Source of the DNA: Plazaster borealis
Taxonomy: Eukaryota > Echinodermata > Asteroidea > Forcipulatida > Labidiasteridae
Direction of reading: 5' to 3'
DNA: 64,000 nt
NCBI GenBank assembly: GCA_021014325.1
Contig: CM037476.1
Span: forward strand, 18,760,827 to 18,824,826
Under the pieces are notes generated by a model that worked only from the letters and a program-made list of their open reading frames with translations, did not search any database and had not been told where the DNA came from. The translations under genes and the position numbers were made by a program. Below, piece after piece: positions 51,669 through 63,098 of this stretch (the stretch's first letter is position 1; the number at the start of each line of letters is the position of its first letter).

Positions 51669-52466
51669 GGTTTTTCTATTTTAGGTAGAATATTTCTGTT
51701 ATACCTGAATTGAATTGATCTTATTCGTTGATTGAGATTGTCATTATTTTGTTGATACTGTGATTTTTTTTTACTTTGAAGCTTAAAATAAACCTTCAGT
51801 TCACCAAAATGCACATTGAAAACGAGGTTGCCCTGCTGCAAACAAACTAGTTTGGTTACCGTTACGCTTAGACAATGTGTGACGGAAGGGAACAAGACGT
51901 AAGATGGCATATATACGTACTACTAGATAAAGTGAATTAACTCATGTTGGCGATTTCGAATTTTAAAACCCTTAAGTGAGCGCTGGTATATATTAAGTCA
52001 TGCCACATTTTTATTCATTTCACTGTTTTCTCCAAAGTGCAGTGCCCTGGGGGGATTCAAAGTCCTTGGTATCCTAGACTGGACCATTCCACTTATCTAA
52101 GAGGGGGACATGGTCCCAAATTTGTGTAGTTTTTATTTATTTTGTTTCTTAAACATATTGTCACTAATATATCTACTTCTTGCACAAAATTATACAGACA
52201 TACAGACCTACTGAGATCTAACCCTCTGATAAAGTGGAGCTATCTGTTCTTTGTAGCAGGCTTCCAGATGTATTGCTGGCAGCATGCCTGTGCTAGGTTC
52301 TGAGGTTTCCAAAACCCATCCCCTGCCAATGAAACTTGTTGGCTTACTGCGGAGCAAGTAAATAGTGGAACCTTCCTACATTTTTGTGTAATTCCTGGGG
52401 TTAATTCTGCTCTTAAGGGTTAAATCGAAATTGTTCTTGTTTACTCATCACACCAGGTTATTGATA
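51669..52466. other. upstream region of the MYND/DUF4470 gene
   Basis: No exon identified with confidence. CTCATCACACCAG at 52,443-52,455 could be a splice acceptor 11 bases before the start codon, so a 5' UTR intron is possible. Confidence 0.35.
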
Positions 52467-52670
52467 ATGGATATTCCACGTGGACGATGCTGGCGGTGTG
52501 AGGAGGAGCTACCTAAAGGGCGCGTCATGTACTGTGACTACTGCCCAATGCCCGTGTACTGCGACGCAGCATGCCGGGAGAGAGATCGCATCAGACACCG
52601 TTCCGTAGAGTGTGTGGTGTTCGGCACCAAGAAGTGCAGCGAGTGCGGAAGCAAAGATGATGTAAAAGAG
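52467..52670 (+). CDS. MYND/DUF4470 gene, exon 1
   Basis: 204 bases, 68 codons. Complete first MYND finger and the first Cys pair of the second (KKCSECGSKDDVKE), then donor GTTAGT. Confidence 0.85.
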
Positions 52671-54715
52671 GTTAGTCTGAAGTTTTACAAAAAGAATTCT
52701 GAGGTTTTTTGTAATATTTTTGTGAATTTGCTGATGGAGGCTATGCTGTTATTCAATCTGAAATCACAAAATATTCATATGAAAAAGAAAGTATTTTATC
52801 GACTACAAGAACTTGTATTGTCCTTTATTACGCACTGTATTCAAAGCCGGACATTGAGAGAGTTGCGGCATGGAGGGACAAGTTTACTTTGGTCACGTGG
52901 TTGTTGGACGCCATTTTCGGTCAAAATGTAGCACAGCCCAATGTGTAGTCTAGTCTGGCACCCTGTGTGGTTGAGAGTTCGTTCTGTATGACTTATTTTC
53001 GTTAAACGATTTATTTGTCTTTCTCACCTTAGTGTGCACAGTGCAACAATGCATGGTACTGTAACAAGCAGTGTCAAGTAAGCAACTGGAAACAGCATAA
53101 ACAAGCCTGCGGTACACTGAAGGCAACCATCAAGACAATGGCTGCAAGGTTTCGCAGCAGAAACACACGTTTGGGGGAAACCGAGAGAACCTCCGACTCG
53201 CCGTATTATTTTGGGAACACCATCGCAAGAAATTTTCTCCGGCTCCTCGAGAACGAATGGTCCGATGAGAAGGCCGAAAGGGAGCTAGCTAGAGATTTCC
53301 ACGTGTTGTCTGCTGGGTGTGGAGACCTACGCAGCACCGTGTTGACGGCCGGCTCACTGCCGGACGAATACACCGGGAAACTTCACATCACCCTAGATGA
53401 CTTTGACCCCTTCGTCATGGCTAGGAATGTCTTGTTCCTCTATATGTTGGCTCGGTTTGCAGACACTGACGGCATTGAGAGCAGTCTGACCAGCATCTGG
53501 TACTCCCTCCATATTAGAAAGAAAGAGTATGACCTGATCGTCACAAGCCTTGATGAGCTCATTCAGATGGATGCGAACAATCTCCGCGAGGCTACTAAAG
53601 GATTGGTCAGTGTTCTTGGTGCAGACGTTGAATACCTTCGCCAGGTTTGGCGAGGATGGCGCTCTTTAAAATGTCAACGAAACCAGAAAACATCGATCAA
53701 CCTTCGGAAACAAAGACGGGAGCTTTTTGAAAAAGAAGACCAAAGAGCCATTCCAACATATGTTTCCAAATTAGGTAAGAAGGATAAGAAACTAATGGAA
53801 AATTGGTTTGACCATGGATTGTTCTTATCTTCGGAAGTAAACGAAGGAACCATACCTTTCGATAACCCAACGCTAACAGGGCGGACGGCTTTGGCACCCG
53901 TTTGTTATGTTAAGTTACCCGATGCGCATAAGACGCTAGGCCTAAGAGCTCCTCAGGAGTACACGTTCATGTACTGCATCAGGACAGATTCGTTCCCCTT
54001 TATGGTGTGGGATTGTTTGAGGGTGAAGGAGTCCCAGACCAGACCCGGCTCCTCCCCGATGGTGATGTACCACAACTATGTGACTAGTCTCCTCCTTACG
54101 GTGAAATCGCTCATCATTCAGGAAAGGCTTTTTATAAACGTGTCTTTGGCGAACTGTCTGGACTTTCCCAATCATCATCTGAACTTACGGTTACCAAACT
54201 ACGATCGGATCTTCACATCCAATCTCGTCGACTATGTTGGCTTCGCTAAGATCCTCCGGACCTTCAAGCCGTTGCTTAATCCCCGTAACCCTTTCTCGGC
54301 CATCGTGACGGAGACGACGAACTGGTTTTTGTTAACACCAGGGGCTGACGTCATGTCTCGCCAAGACTCTCAGGACTATTTGCGATGCGTTAGTACTGAC
54401 TTTTCCGACACCAGGAAGGCGAATCCGTTCTGTAATCCCCGTGAATACTTCAACAGCACCCCTCACTTTCTAGCGTTTCTTCGGGCCGACATCATGGGCG
54501 GCGGCCTCGGCATAGCCGCCTCCGAGGATATCCCTTCACTCAACGCTGCGATGACGTACAATGGGATGAGGATGAATGACTTCCGGAAGACTCTGAATAG
54601 ACTTATACCATTCCAGTACAGAGTGAATGCCCGCGATCTGACAATGATGAACGGTGCTGACAGGGCAGTTGAGTGGTACTTGCCACAACCGAAAAAAGAA
54701 GAAGCTGTGGAGTAA
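52467..54715 (+). CDS. double MYND zinc-finger / DUF4470 protein
   Basis: Two exons, 52467-52670 and 53033-54715, joined in phase 0, give 628 residues. Finger 1 has C8, C11, C23, C26, C32, C36, H44 and C49. Finger 2 has C57, C60, C69, C72, C78, C82, H90 and C94. Both fit the MYND C4-C2HC spacing, and the intron falls exactly before C69. After a basic linker comes a DUF4470-like region with LSAGCGDLR (about 160-168) and LDDFDPFVMARNVLFLYML (about 189-207). That pattern also occurs near the N-terminus of dynein assembly factor DNAAF3. The remaining 400 residues are not recognised. MYND fingers bind proline-rich partners; the role of this protein is unknown. The start is the first ATG of the frame. 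An AATAAA lies 103 bases after the stop. Confidence 0.88.
52671..53032 (+). repeat. intron holding a dispersed-repeat fragment
   Basis: The 362-base intron contains at 52,853-52,971 the CACGTGGTTGTTGGACGCC / AGTCTAGTCTGGCACCC core also found at 4,245-4,370 and 63,794-63,900. Read-through from exon 1 stays open for about 85 codons, which could mislead gene finders. Confidence 0.7.
53033..54715 (+). CDS. MYND/DUF4470 gene, exon 2
   Basis: 1,683 bases to TAA. It begins with CAQCNNAWYCNKQCQVSNWKQH, completing finger 2, and holds the whole DUF4470 region and the long C-terminal part in one uninterrupted exon. Confidence 0.9.
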   Translation, partial: CAQCNNAWYCNKQCQVSNWKQHKQACGTLKATIKTMAARFRSRNTRLGETERTSDSPYYFGNTIARNFLRLLENEWSDEKAERELARDFHVLSAGCGDLRSTVLTAGSLPDEYTGKLHITLDDFDPFVMARNVLFLYMLARFADTDGIESSLTSIWYSLHIRKKEYDLIVTSLDELIQMDANNLREATKGLVSVLGADVEYLRQVWRGWRSLKCQRNQKTSINLRKQRRELFEKEDQRAIPTYVSKLGKKDKKLMENWFDHGLFLSSEVNEGTIPFDNPTLTGRTALAPVCYVKLPDAHKTLGLRAPQEYTFMYCIRTDSFPFMVWDCLRVKESQTRPGSSPMVMYHNYVTSLLLTVKSLIIQERLFINVSLANCLDFPNHHLNLRLPNYDRIFTSNLVDYVGFAKILRTFKPLLNPRNPFSAIVTETTNWFLLTPGADVMSRQDSQDYLRCVSTDFSDTRKANPFCNPREYFNSTPHFLAFLRADIMGGGLGIAASEDIPSLNAAMTYNGMRMNDFRKTLNRLIPFQYRVNARDLTMMNGADRAVEWYLPQPKKEEAVE

Positions 54716-54817
54716 CCAGCGTTGTGAACTACCCCCCCCCCCCCACAACGAGCCCCGTCCTGCCCCGCTCGGAACCCTTGCCCCTTTCCCAAAAGGGGTA
54801 AAAAAAAATGCAAAAAT

Positions 54818-54823
54818 AATAAA
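54818..54823 (+). terminator. candidate polyadenylation signal
   Basis: AATAAA 103 bases downstream of the MYND/DUF4470 stop codon, in an A-rich stretch. Motif and distance only. Confidence 0.45.
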
Positions 54824-55087
54824 TGGTTCGATACATCAAAAGTTCCTCGCTTCCAGGCCCCCCCCCCAACCCGACCCCCTGATTGAAAATGAATACGCAA
54901 CTGTTGTATAGGGGAAGTGTTTGTGATAGATTGAAGATTATTTGAAATAATAAGTAAATACATTCGTGTGTCCTTCACTCCCAACCTCTAGCGTTCGCTA
55001 AAGATGAGAGACTCAAAGAGCGCCCTCTCTGAGGTCAAAGGAAGACCTCTTATTGGCTGATTAGTTGTGCGCACCGCGTACACATAA

Positions 55088-55443
55088 AGAAATTGTCAAA
55101 GACCCATGTTCTCACTTGGTGTATCCCAACATAGGCCTATGCATAAAATAACAAGCCTGTGAAAATTTGGGCTCAATTATTGGTCATCGAAGTTGCAAGA
55201 AAATGATGAAAGAAAAAACACCCTTGTTGTACAATTGTGTGCTTTCAGATAGGAATAAAAACATCTTGCAATAAGTTTTTATTATTTTAGTGAGAAATTA
55301 CCTCTTTCTCAAAAACTACGTTACTTCAGAGGGAGTCGTTTCCTACAATGTTGTATACTATCAAAAGCGCTCCATTGCTTGTTACCAAGTAAGTTTTTAC
55401 GCTAATATTTATTTTGAGTCATTACCAAACGTGTACGATACCT
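55088..55443 (+). mobile_element. TTAA-type MITE family 1, left end missing
   Basis: Starts inside the family at AAATTGTCAAAGACCCATG and ends CGTGTACGATACCT before TTAA (55,444-55,447). Confidence 0.78.
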
Positions 55444-55447
55444 TTAA

Positions 55448-56660
55448 AGGTTGTGGACAACAATTAAGATGAATCTTAGTGCTTTGTGAAATCGCGCCCA
55501 GCTGTAACGAGTACTGTGTATGCATGTGTGTTCGTGCATGTATTAATCAGATAAAATATAACTCACACCATAAGCACAGCTAGTTGTAATTCCAGTCGTA
55601 ACATTGTTACTGAGCCAAGTTAAACTCTGTTTTGTTCTATTTTGTTTTGTTTGTGTGTTTTTGTTTGTACCCGTGAGTAAATAAAAAAAGGTGGACATAA
55701 ATTTGCACAGTGGTTGAACATGAATCATAATTATTTGATTGCCGACTCAAATTTTAAAATATGAAAGTCCGAGGAACGGACCGTGGCTTGGAAAGTGTAT
55801 TCGTCGAAGACCCCATGACAAAAATCCATCTCTCAAATGTTGAATAAAACAAACTCAAATGATATGGTTTATTGAGAAAGGTTGAACGCTATCAAGAGAC
55901 CAATACATGCAGTATTAAAATATAAAGAAATTGTTTTGAATCGGGGATTTTAATATCGTATTACTCCCATTCGAAAAAACAGCGGACGCTTGGTTTTAAA
56001 ATGCACAATGGACGTGGGCTGGCGAGGCATAATTACTCCGTAGCAAGTACCCATGCGATACCTTCATGGGACTCTGTGTGGCAGCAGACCACACGACTTT
56101 CCTTACGGAGTTTATGTACTCGTGACCTTCGTTTGATTTCAAATTTGTTAACAACGAAATTTCGCACGAATCTTTGCTGACGTGTAACGGCAAATTGTCG
56201 TCTCCGGTTGATCGGTGATTTCACCATTTGATGAATAAAACAAATATGCCTATGTGTGTTTTGTACCCCAATGTTGGCATATTCTTGTATGAGTTTTGAG
56301 GCATTGCGTGGTGAGGTATTAATGTACATGTATATTCGGTTTGCGGTAACACCAAGTACATGTACATATATACTTTGCTGTGTAGATTTGTTATTCAGAA
56401 CTTGTCTTGCTATTTATTAGGTTTCGGAATTCTGGAGACTACTAAGTTCTGAAACGAACTGTCCTCGCCCCCTTCTGGATCAAGGGGTGGGCTTCTCGTT
56501 AATAAACTTCTCTACCGCGGGGTGAGTTCTTAATTATTTGTCTCAATGTTTCCATATTAGTGTACCAACGTAATGATTTTGTAGTGACTTGATGAAGGTA
56601 AACAGAGGACCAGTCTTATGTACCTGCGATTCTCGGTTGCAGGAGTGACTGGTTATTAGT
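55448..56660. other. intergenic DNA, nothing recognised
   Basis: Short open frames, including one of 98 codons on the minus strand ending near 56,033, show no known domain. Confidence 0.4.
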
Positions 56661-56661
56661 A

Positions 56662-56847
56662 TAGACCCATTGCATATGACGTCACACTCTCAAAAAGGAG
56701 GCAGATCATTGGACGATGGCTGTTCTCTGTGCGTAAAAACGTGCGCGTGACCTCGGCGTACCTGTAGCGTTTCGCATTATGCAAGGGGATCTATTTGATT
56801 CTTCAGACTCCTTACACAACGCGGAACCGTCATATGCAATGGGTCTA
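56662..56847. mobile_element. 186-bp MITE with perfect inverted ends and TA target
   Basis: TAGACCCATTGCATATGACG at the left and its exact complement at the right, flanked by TA on both sides. TA duplication suits Tc1/mariner-like elements, but nothing internal confirms it. Confidence 0.75.
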
Positions 56848-56849
56848 TA

Positions 56850-57240
56850 GCTGGCCTGTAATCTATAGTTTAGTTTTCCCCGTTATTTTTCGTTTGAGAA
56901 GAAATTTGAATTACATCTTTATGAAATATTATTTTGATAGGTTTACACAATTTAGATTAAATGTTTTCACTGAAAATGTTGAAGTGAGCTAAGTGCTGTG
57001 TTCGCCGATGTACCATATATGTATATGCTGTTGTGCCATTAAGTGTGATCTCATAGAGGTTGTATACAACCCAGTAATAATGGAAGTTAGATGCGATAAG
57101 GAGATAACCTGCAACATCTGCTTGAATTGAAAGTAAAACCGTCTGCTTTAACGTGAACACTCCTTTTGTAATTTATTAGGCCTAATAACCATGTTGAACA
57201 TTATTGGTCGCCATTCTCACCCGATATTGTAAATCAATCG
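56850..57240. other. intergenic DNA, nothing recognised
   Basis: AT-rich sequence without a convincing gene or repeat. Confidence 0.4.
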
Positions 57241-57247
57241 TCTTTAA

Positions 57248-57584
57248 AGGGATTGTGAACGCTTGGTAATTGGAACCCACTGTTTGTTTCAATCCTATAT
57301 AGTTGTAGATATATACCAAAACTAACCTGTGAAAATTTCATTTCAAAAGGTGGAAGCGTTTTTGAGATATTGCCGAAAATCTGGAGCGGTTATATCCACG
57401 CAGGAAGAATAATCTGCAATCGGAATACACAATCTCAGATTCAAATTTTGGGGAATAAAAAGTGATATCTTTTTCCATAACCGCAGTAATTCGAAGTGAA
57501 AAGTTTCTCAAAATGCATTATACTATCCAAAGCTGCTGTATTGCCATTAATTTTTAGTGTCATTGCCAAACGTATACAGAACCT
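57248..57584 (+). mobile_element. TTAA-type MITE family 3
   Basis: Starts AGGGATTGTGAACGCTTGG after TTAA (57,244-57,247) and ends GCCAAACGTATACAGAACCT before TTAA (57,585-57,588). The interior differs from families 1 and 2. Second complete copy at 62,141-62,532, fragments at 6,885-7,130 and 36,712. Confidence 0.82.
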
Positions 57585-57589
57585 TTAAT

Positions 57590-60560
57590 ATACACCCTTT
57601 TCATATCAAAATGTTCGGTATAATATTTTAGGAAAAGTCACCAAATTTTGTTTGAATCAAACAAAAACTGTAGACGTACGTGGCAAACAAAAATGTGGTC
57701 GGGCGGGGGGGGGGCACGATGTGCCCCCCTTGGAAGTTGGGCTTTTTAGGGTTAAGGCGCCATTTTTTCGGAAGTGCTCCAATTCTACAGGTGGGAACTA
57801 TATCAGGATTTCGATAAGACACACACAATACCCACATTTTAAGCCATATTTTAGGTAGTCGCAAGGAGGAGACTACAGAAATCAGTTTAGGAAGCCGTTT
57901 TGACCCCCATGCCCTGTAATCTTGCAGTACCAAAGCCGGTTAATACAACTTTTCTGATTGGCGGACTAGCAATAATCTGTCATTTTGTCGATCTGATGGG
58001 CCAATCGGAGGAATTGATAGTCTTAGCAACGTGAGTGGATTAAATACGCGATTTGATCGGACGGTTTTATTGAAATAATATTGACCTTTTTCATCAAAAT
58101 GTTCCACTTCCCAATGTGGGAACACATAAATTAATTTCTTTAAAATAATTATTATGCTTAATTCTTATAAAATAAGTTTCAGGTAGTCACAGCATGTGAG
58201 TAAGACAAGCGTTAAAATCGGCTCGCCCTATGGTGCTAAGGAATTGGTCTCATACTTCGAAAACGTAGAAAATACTGAATGTTGAAGCGCCTTGAACTTC
58301 ACTGAGTGATGGATATGAGCGTTAGAAGCCACTATTATTATTATTACACAGATTAACTCTTCCCCCTCCATCTTCTGTGCTTATTATTCCGCTTCTCTTT
58401 GTAATATTTTGTGCATACTATGTTTTATTTCGAGAAGAGTAGTATGAACTAAATATTGACTTGAAGTGAATTGAAAAATTGACGATGCGTTGGCTTTTCC
58501 GGTAAAATACCGCACTAAATATAGAGGCCCTTTTTGAGATTTTATTTGCAATTGACCACCATTTTGTATGGGCGGCCCTCAAGTATCACATAAGTTATAA
58601 CTTGGTGGGCACAACGTTCCCTTTTATTTTATCATTTTAGTAATTTGTTTTATTATTATTATGTTTTGGGGTTGTTTTGTGGGTAGCACAATCAATTTAT
58701 CAGTGATACTGGTAATTTGATTTACTATTTGATTTACTATTGTGCCTTTTGCACAGTGAAGACCGCACGAACAGAAGCCAATCGGGGTCGCCAAAATTAA
58801 TTTCCGGCTGCGACGCTTGATCGTGCAGCCCGCCCTCTATTGTTTATCAGCTCAACCCAAAGAACCGTTTCTCTTGAAGATGAGATAATATCGAATGTGA
58901 CATTTATAAAATATAACTCAATAACAGCAAGAACCATTTAATGGAGGGACTGAATTGGAAAGAATCCTCCTAAACCATTAACGGGGACATTTGAGTACCA
59001 CTCGCTGCTCAAAATGCGTGGTGAAGGCATTGTCTTTCATGCTGGTAATGTCGCTAGAAGCTCTCTCAAAATGATTCAAAATAGAAAAAACATCCTTCAC
59101 CAAATATATTTTACGGGCATGTAGATGATACTACCGAACAGATTTTTTTAAGCTAAAAGTACGCTCAATTAGTATTATGGTTTCTCCAAAAGCACACTTA
59201 GTGACTGCGTGAGATCTCACATCTAAGATTGCCAAATAAATCCCAGTACGACTGTTTTGTTTTTTTTTTATCGACGAGCCACTTTCTTGTTGCACCCGTG
59301 GGGGATAGTACACGCCTACCTTGAGAGAGTTGCATAGGCGTAAATTGAGGGCAAAGTCTTCAGATGAATTGTGTTTCGTAAACGTGTGGGTGATGTTTGC
59401 ATGGTAAAAGTCTGGTCACATTGCTTTCAAATAGCTTAGTCAAATTGAATCAACCTAGTTTCCAACAATAGGCCTACCTAAGAAACCTAAGAGAAACAAA
59501 ACAAGTCTCTAACCGGCGGGCTTTACCGAGAGCTGTTTCTTTAATATGAAAAAAAGAAAAGGAAACAAAATAAGAATCTAGAAAGAAAGTGAACAATGTT
59601 TAAATTATCGTGCAGGGCTTGTTGTTTTCTTTCTTTATTACAGTTTTGCTTTGAAAAGAGTTTTCTGTACGATTTTTTTTTGTTTTTATTTATCCCGGGA
59701 CTCTTTGAAACTTTGTAGTAATTGTGGAACACTCTAGAGTGAACTTAGAAATATGACTTTTGGAAAAGTGTAACTTGGGGCAAACATGAACACAGATGCT
59801 TGAAATAAGAGCAACAAACATTTGTGTATTTGTCTCCCACCCATTTGTCCCGATCCCACATCCAATCAGAAAAAGGCAAAAGGAGCAAACAAAATGTCAC
59901 TTTTATATTAACTTTGTCAACGTCGACATAGTAAGAAAGCGTAACTTCTGATCGATAAAAAACAAACTCAAACTCAAACGGACTCAAATTCTGGTTTAAT
60001 ATTCATATCGGTGGCCTACCATCTTCTGTTTCAGAAAAAATCGTACATCTGACTTTATTCGGGAATTGGATCATTTCATTAAAGATGTGTGCAGTACTCC
60101 AAATAAAAGATTGGTCGACTTTAAAATTCATGTTTAACAGGGGCGCCAAGGTCGAATTCAGTTTTGTGATGCACTCATTTCCAAAAGATAGAGTCCTAAA
60201 GAAACTGGGGAAACAATTATTTATCACTAACCTCACGTTAAAATGCTGTAAAATGCCACTCTATTTGCTCCCCTTCTAGTGCAAATTATCAGCATCCTAA
60301 AAAAAAATCTAATGACGTCACATTTCAAAATATGGGTCTGTACATTTTTGTACAGGAAATATTTAGTTCATTTGTGACTTTTTATATTCAATCAAAAAGT
60401 CATGATTGAATTTAACCTTTGACTGAGGCAAACATTTCCTCTTTAAAATGTACAGACCCATTTGTTTTTGAAATCCAATGAAGTCATGTTTCAAATTTAG
60501 CTCTGAAAGAGTACCAAATACCAATTGTTCACCTTTATAACATGAGGTTATAGAGACCCA
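57590..60560. other. intergenic DNA with repeat traces
   Basis: 58,280-58,350 looks like a retrotransposon tail ending in TTATTATTATTA. 58,365-58,480 repeats sequence at 22,800-22,915 (TGTGCTTA...TTTCGAGAAGAGTAGTATGA). No gene recognised. Confidence 0.45.
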
Positions 60561-60566
60561 CTTTAA

Positions 60567-60934
60567 AGGCACTGAACACGTTTGGAAATTGTCAAAGACC
60601 AGTGTTCTCACTTGGTTTTCTCCCAACATATGCATAACATAACAAGCCTGTGAACATTTGGGCTAAATTGGTCATCGAAGTTGCAAGAAAATGATGAAAG
60701 AAAAAACACCCTCGTTGTACAAATTTGTGTGCTTTCAGATATAGGAATAAAAACTTCTTGCAAGAAGTTTTAATTATTTTAGTGGGAAATTACCTCTTTC
60801 TCAAAAATTACGTTACTTCAGAGGGAGTCGTTTCCTACAATGTTTATACTATCAACAGCTCTCCGTTGCTTGTTACCAAGTAAGTTTTTATGCTAATATT
60901 TGTTTTGAGTCATTACCGAACGTGTACGATACCT
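60567..60934 (+). mobile_element. TTAA-type MITE family 1
   Basis: AGGCACTGAACACGTTTGG after TTAA (60,563-60,566); ends CGTGTACGATACCT before TTAG, a one-base change in the second duplication. Confidence 0.85.
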
Positions 60935-61299
60935 TTAGTAAGGACTCTCTTTATTGGAAAACGGGTGCGTCACAAAACTGACCTTGTGCCCCTCTTTAAT
61001 AATCACGACAAACCTGAAGTTCGTATCTTCCAAAACTATGTGATCATTGCTTATTTTGGTCAACTTTTAGCCTGTCCTTTACGCATAGCTTGGGCAATAG
61101 GCCTATACTTGACTTTATACTTTTGTGTAGAATTGATAATAATGTTGTAATGAAGCATGTTGTTGTTGAGTAACTTGTATTAGATCACTAGGCCCCTAAT
61201 TGTCAAATGTTTAATAAAAATGCATATAAAAAAAAACACCTCCTAAGAAAATTGTTTTGACTAGGAGCGGGATGCGAGATTTTGTTTTCTTTCTACGAA

Positions 61300-61496
61300 C
61301 TTTTTGTCCCCCATACGGCGAACTGTGTACAAACTTCTTTTGATAGCGCCCTCTTTTGAATCATCCTCCTCCATCCCGTGTTAATTTCCCGTATGGGGAC
61401 GACAAGTACGTAAGGAAAAAAATCCGGCTAGCGGGATTTGGACCTGCGACCACCACCTGATTGACTGGCGCTCTACCAACTGAGCCATCTAGCCCT
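61300..61496 (-). mobile_element. tRNA-derived SINE
   Basis: The minus-strand head reads GGGCTAGATGGCTCAGTTGG then TAGAGCGCCAGTC, with B-box side GTCGCAGGTCCAAATCCCGC. The body includes AAAAGAGGGCGCTATCAAAA and TACACAGTTCGCCGTATGGG. Acceptor ends nearly pair but the anticodon stem does not. Confidence 0.7.
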
Positions 61497-61663
61497 ATTA
61501 ATGCCAGTTTTCCTTGTGGTTTATTACTTGACCAAATAATTTTCGTAAATTTTAAGCTCAGTCGTTTTTACATAAATTACGGTATTTAATGCTATTCATA
61601 GGTCCATTACTGATGTTTTAATGAAGCACTTTATACAGATAGTCTTTGTTGGATCTTACATCA

Positions 61664-61963
61664 CCTTGTAAAGTCTGTCCTGAGCCAATATGCTGGCTCA
61701 TCAGGCCGGTGTTTATATCCGGTTTCCTTGGCATTAAGCAACTGAGAATATTTCTATTCCCCTTGGACAGGCTGCCAGTCCATCGCAGGTTACTCCCCCG
61801 GCTCTCGCCGGTACCCATTTGTACTCGTGAAGAGAAACAATAATGGGTAAGTGTCTTGCTTAAGGACACAAGTGTCACGGCCGGGACTCAAACCCACACT
61901 CTGCTGATCAGAAACACCAGAGCTCGAGTCGGGTGCTCTTATCCGCTCGGCCACGACATGCCA
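61664..61963 (-). mobile_element. SINE from a class II (Ser/Leu-like) tRNA
   Basis: Minus strand GTCGTGGCCGAGCGGATAAG, a variable-arm region, then GTGGGTTTGAGTCCCGGCCG. GTCGTGG pairs with CCGTGAC as an acceptor stem. A 200-base body (GGTACCGGCGAGAGCCGGGG and others) follows, marking it as a SINE. Confidence 0.7.
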
Positions 61964-62115
61964 CCTTGTAAAGCTAAGTCGAAATATCTGCGTACTCAGC
62001 CGTCATGGTTTGATGTGGAGATTTTTGGAGGCAAGGGCCGTGTGAGAAGACGTTTAGAATGAAGATGGAGAAACTCTAAAGCCGAGGTCAATCGTTGCGT
62101 GTTGTAAATGACCAT

Positions 62116-62706
62116 GGCCCAATTTCATAGAGCTGCTTAAAGGTATCGTACACATTTGGTAATGACTCTGATAATTAACGGCAATAAAAACTTACATGGT
62201 TAGAAGTACAGCAGCTTTGGATAGTATAATGAATTTTGAGAAACTTTTCACTTCAAAGTACTGCGGTTATGAAAAAAGATATCACCTTTTATCCAAAATA
62301 AATTGAATCTGAGAGGCGTTACGGCCGTAACGATTCTCAGCGTGTGTTTTCCCAATGCAGATAATTCTTCCTGCGTGGACATAACCGCTCCAGATTTTTG
62401 GCAATTATCTCAAAACGCTACCACCTTTTGAAATGAAATTTTCACAGGTTAGTTTTATGTTATATATCTACAGCTATATAGGATTGAAACAAATAAACAG
62501 TGGGTTCCAATTACCAAACATGAACAGACCCTTTGAGCAGAAAATTTATTGCTCAACGATTTTCTGCTAAACAGAAATGAGCAGGATAAACGGTCACAAC
62601 TTGTACATGTGGCATGGTGGTTTGGCTGGTAACCTTATTCTGATATTATCACAATTGTATTGTGCTTAGCTCATTTTTGTGCTGAAGCAGCTTTATGAAA
62701 TTGGGC
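62116..62706. mobile_element. GGGCCCAATTTCA foldback MITE, interrupted
   Basis: Starts GGCCCAATTTCATAGAGCTG and ends GCTTTATGAAATTGGGC. The TTAA family 3 element at 62,141-62,532 is inserted inside it. Confidence 0.75.
62141..62532 (-). mobile_element. TTAA-type MITE family 3 (nested)
   Basis: AGGTATCGTACACATTTGG after TTAA (62,137-62,140); ends CAAACATGAACAGACCCT before TTGA, a mutated duplication. Interior is the reverse of 57,248-57,584. Confidence 0.8.
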
Positions 62707-62769
62707 ACTGGGTCCGATTCATGGCTCTGCTTACCGCGGAATTCTGCGCTTTTCGAGCCCTGTAAAGCA

Positions 62770-63050
62770 CATAACTCTTTGAGACGTAGCTGTGTCTGAT
62801 CAGCACAGTGTGGGTTCGAGTTCCGGTCTGGGCACTTGTGTCCTTGAGCAAGATACTTTTACAATAATTGCTTTGTCCTTAGAATGGAACATTAAGCCGT
62901 AGGTCCCGTGTAGGGTTGGTGTACGTAAAAGAAACCCAGAATACTGGTCAACCCCGGTGTTTCTGGTTCACACAAGCCCCCTTGTTTGCAGGTTTCCCAA
63001 GGCTTGCGAGCTACAGAGATTAAGTTCACTTAGGAGGCATCCTTGGTTTC
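62770..63050 (+). mobile_element. tRNA-derived SINE fragment
   Basis: CAGTGTGGGTTCGAGTTCCG is a B-box and GGGCACTTGTGTCCTTGAGC is the same post-tRNA body start as in the minus-strand SINE at 61,664-61,963. The head is incomplete. Confidence 0.6.
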
Positions 63051-63098
63051 ATTACCATATATTATATAATACTAATAATAACCATGAAATTGGGCCCT

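Noticed and set aside
52431..52466. Upstream extension of the MYND protein by 12 residues
   Set aside because: It would need a TTG start; the first ATG, at 52,467, begins directly before the first finger.
52671..52931. Read-through of exon 1 of the MYND gene as an alternative C-terminus
   Set aside because: The frame enters AT-rich and repeat sequence, while splicing to 53,033 restores a perfect second MYND finger.
54463..54984. 173-codon open frame on the minus strand
   Set aside because: Overlaps the end of the MYND/DUF4470 exon antisense and runs into C-rich 3' UTR; no recognisable domain.
56033..56329. 98-codon basic open frame on the minus strand
   Set aside because: No similarity that I recognise, no splice or promoter support; kept only as unassigned sequence.
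61429..61495. Functional tRNA gene on the minus strand
   Set aside because: Acceptor arms nearly pair and the boxes are good, but the anticodon stem fails and a SINE body follows.
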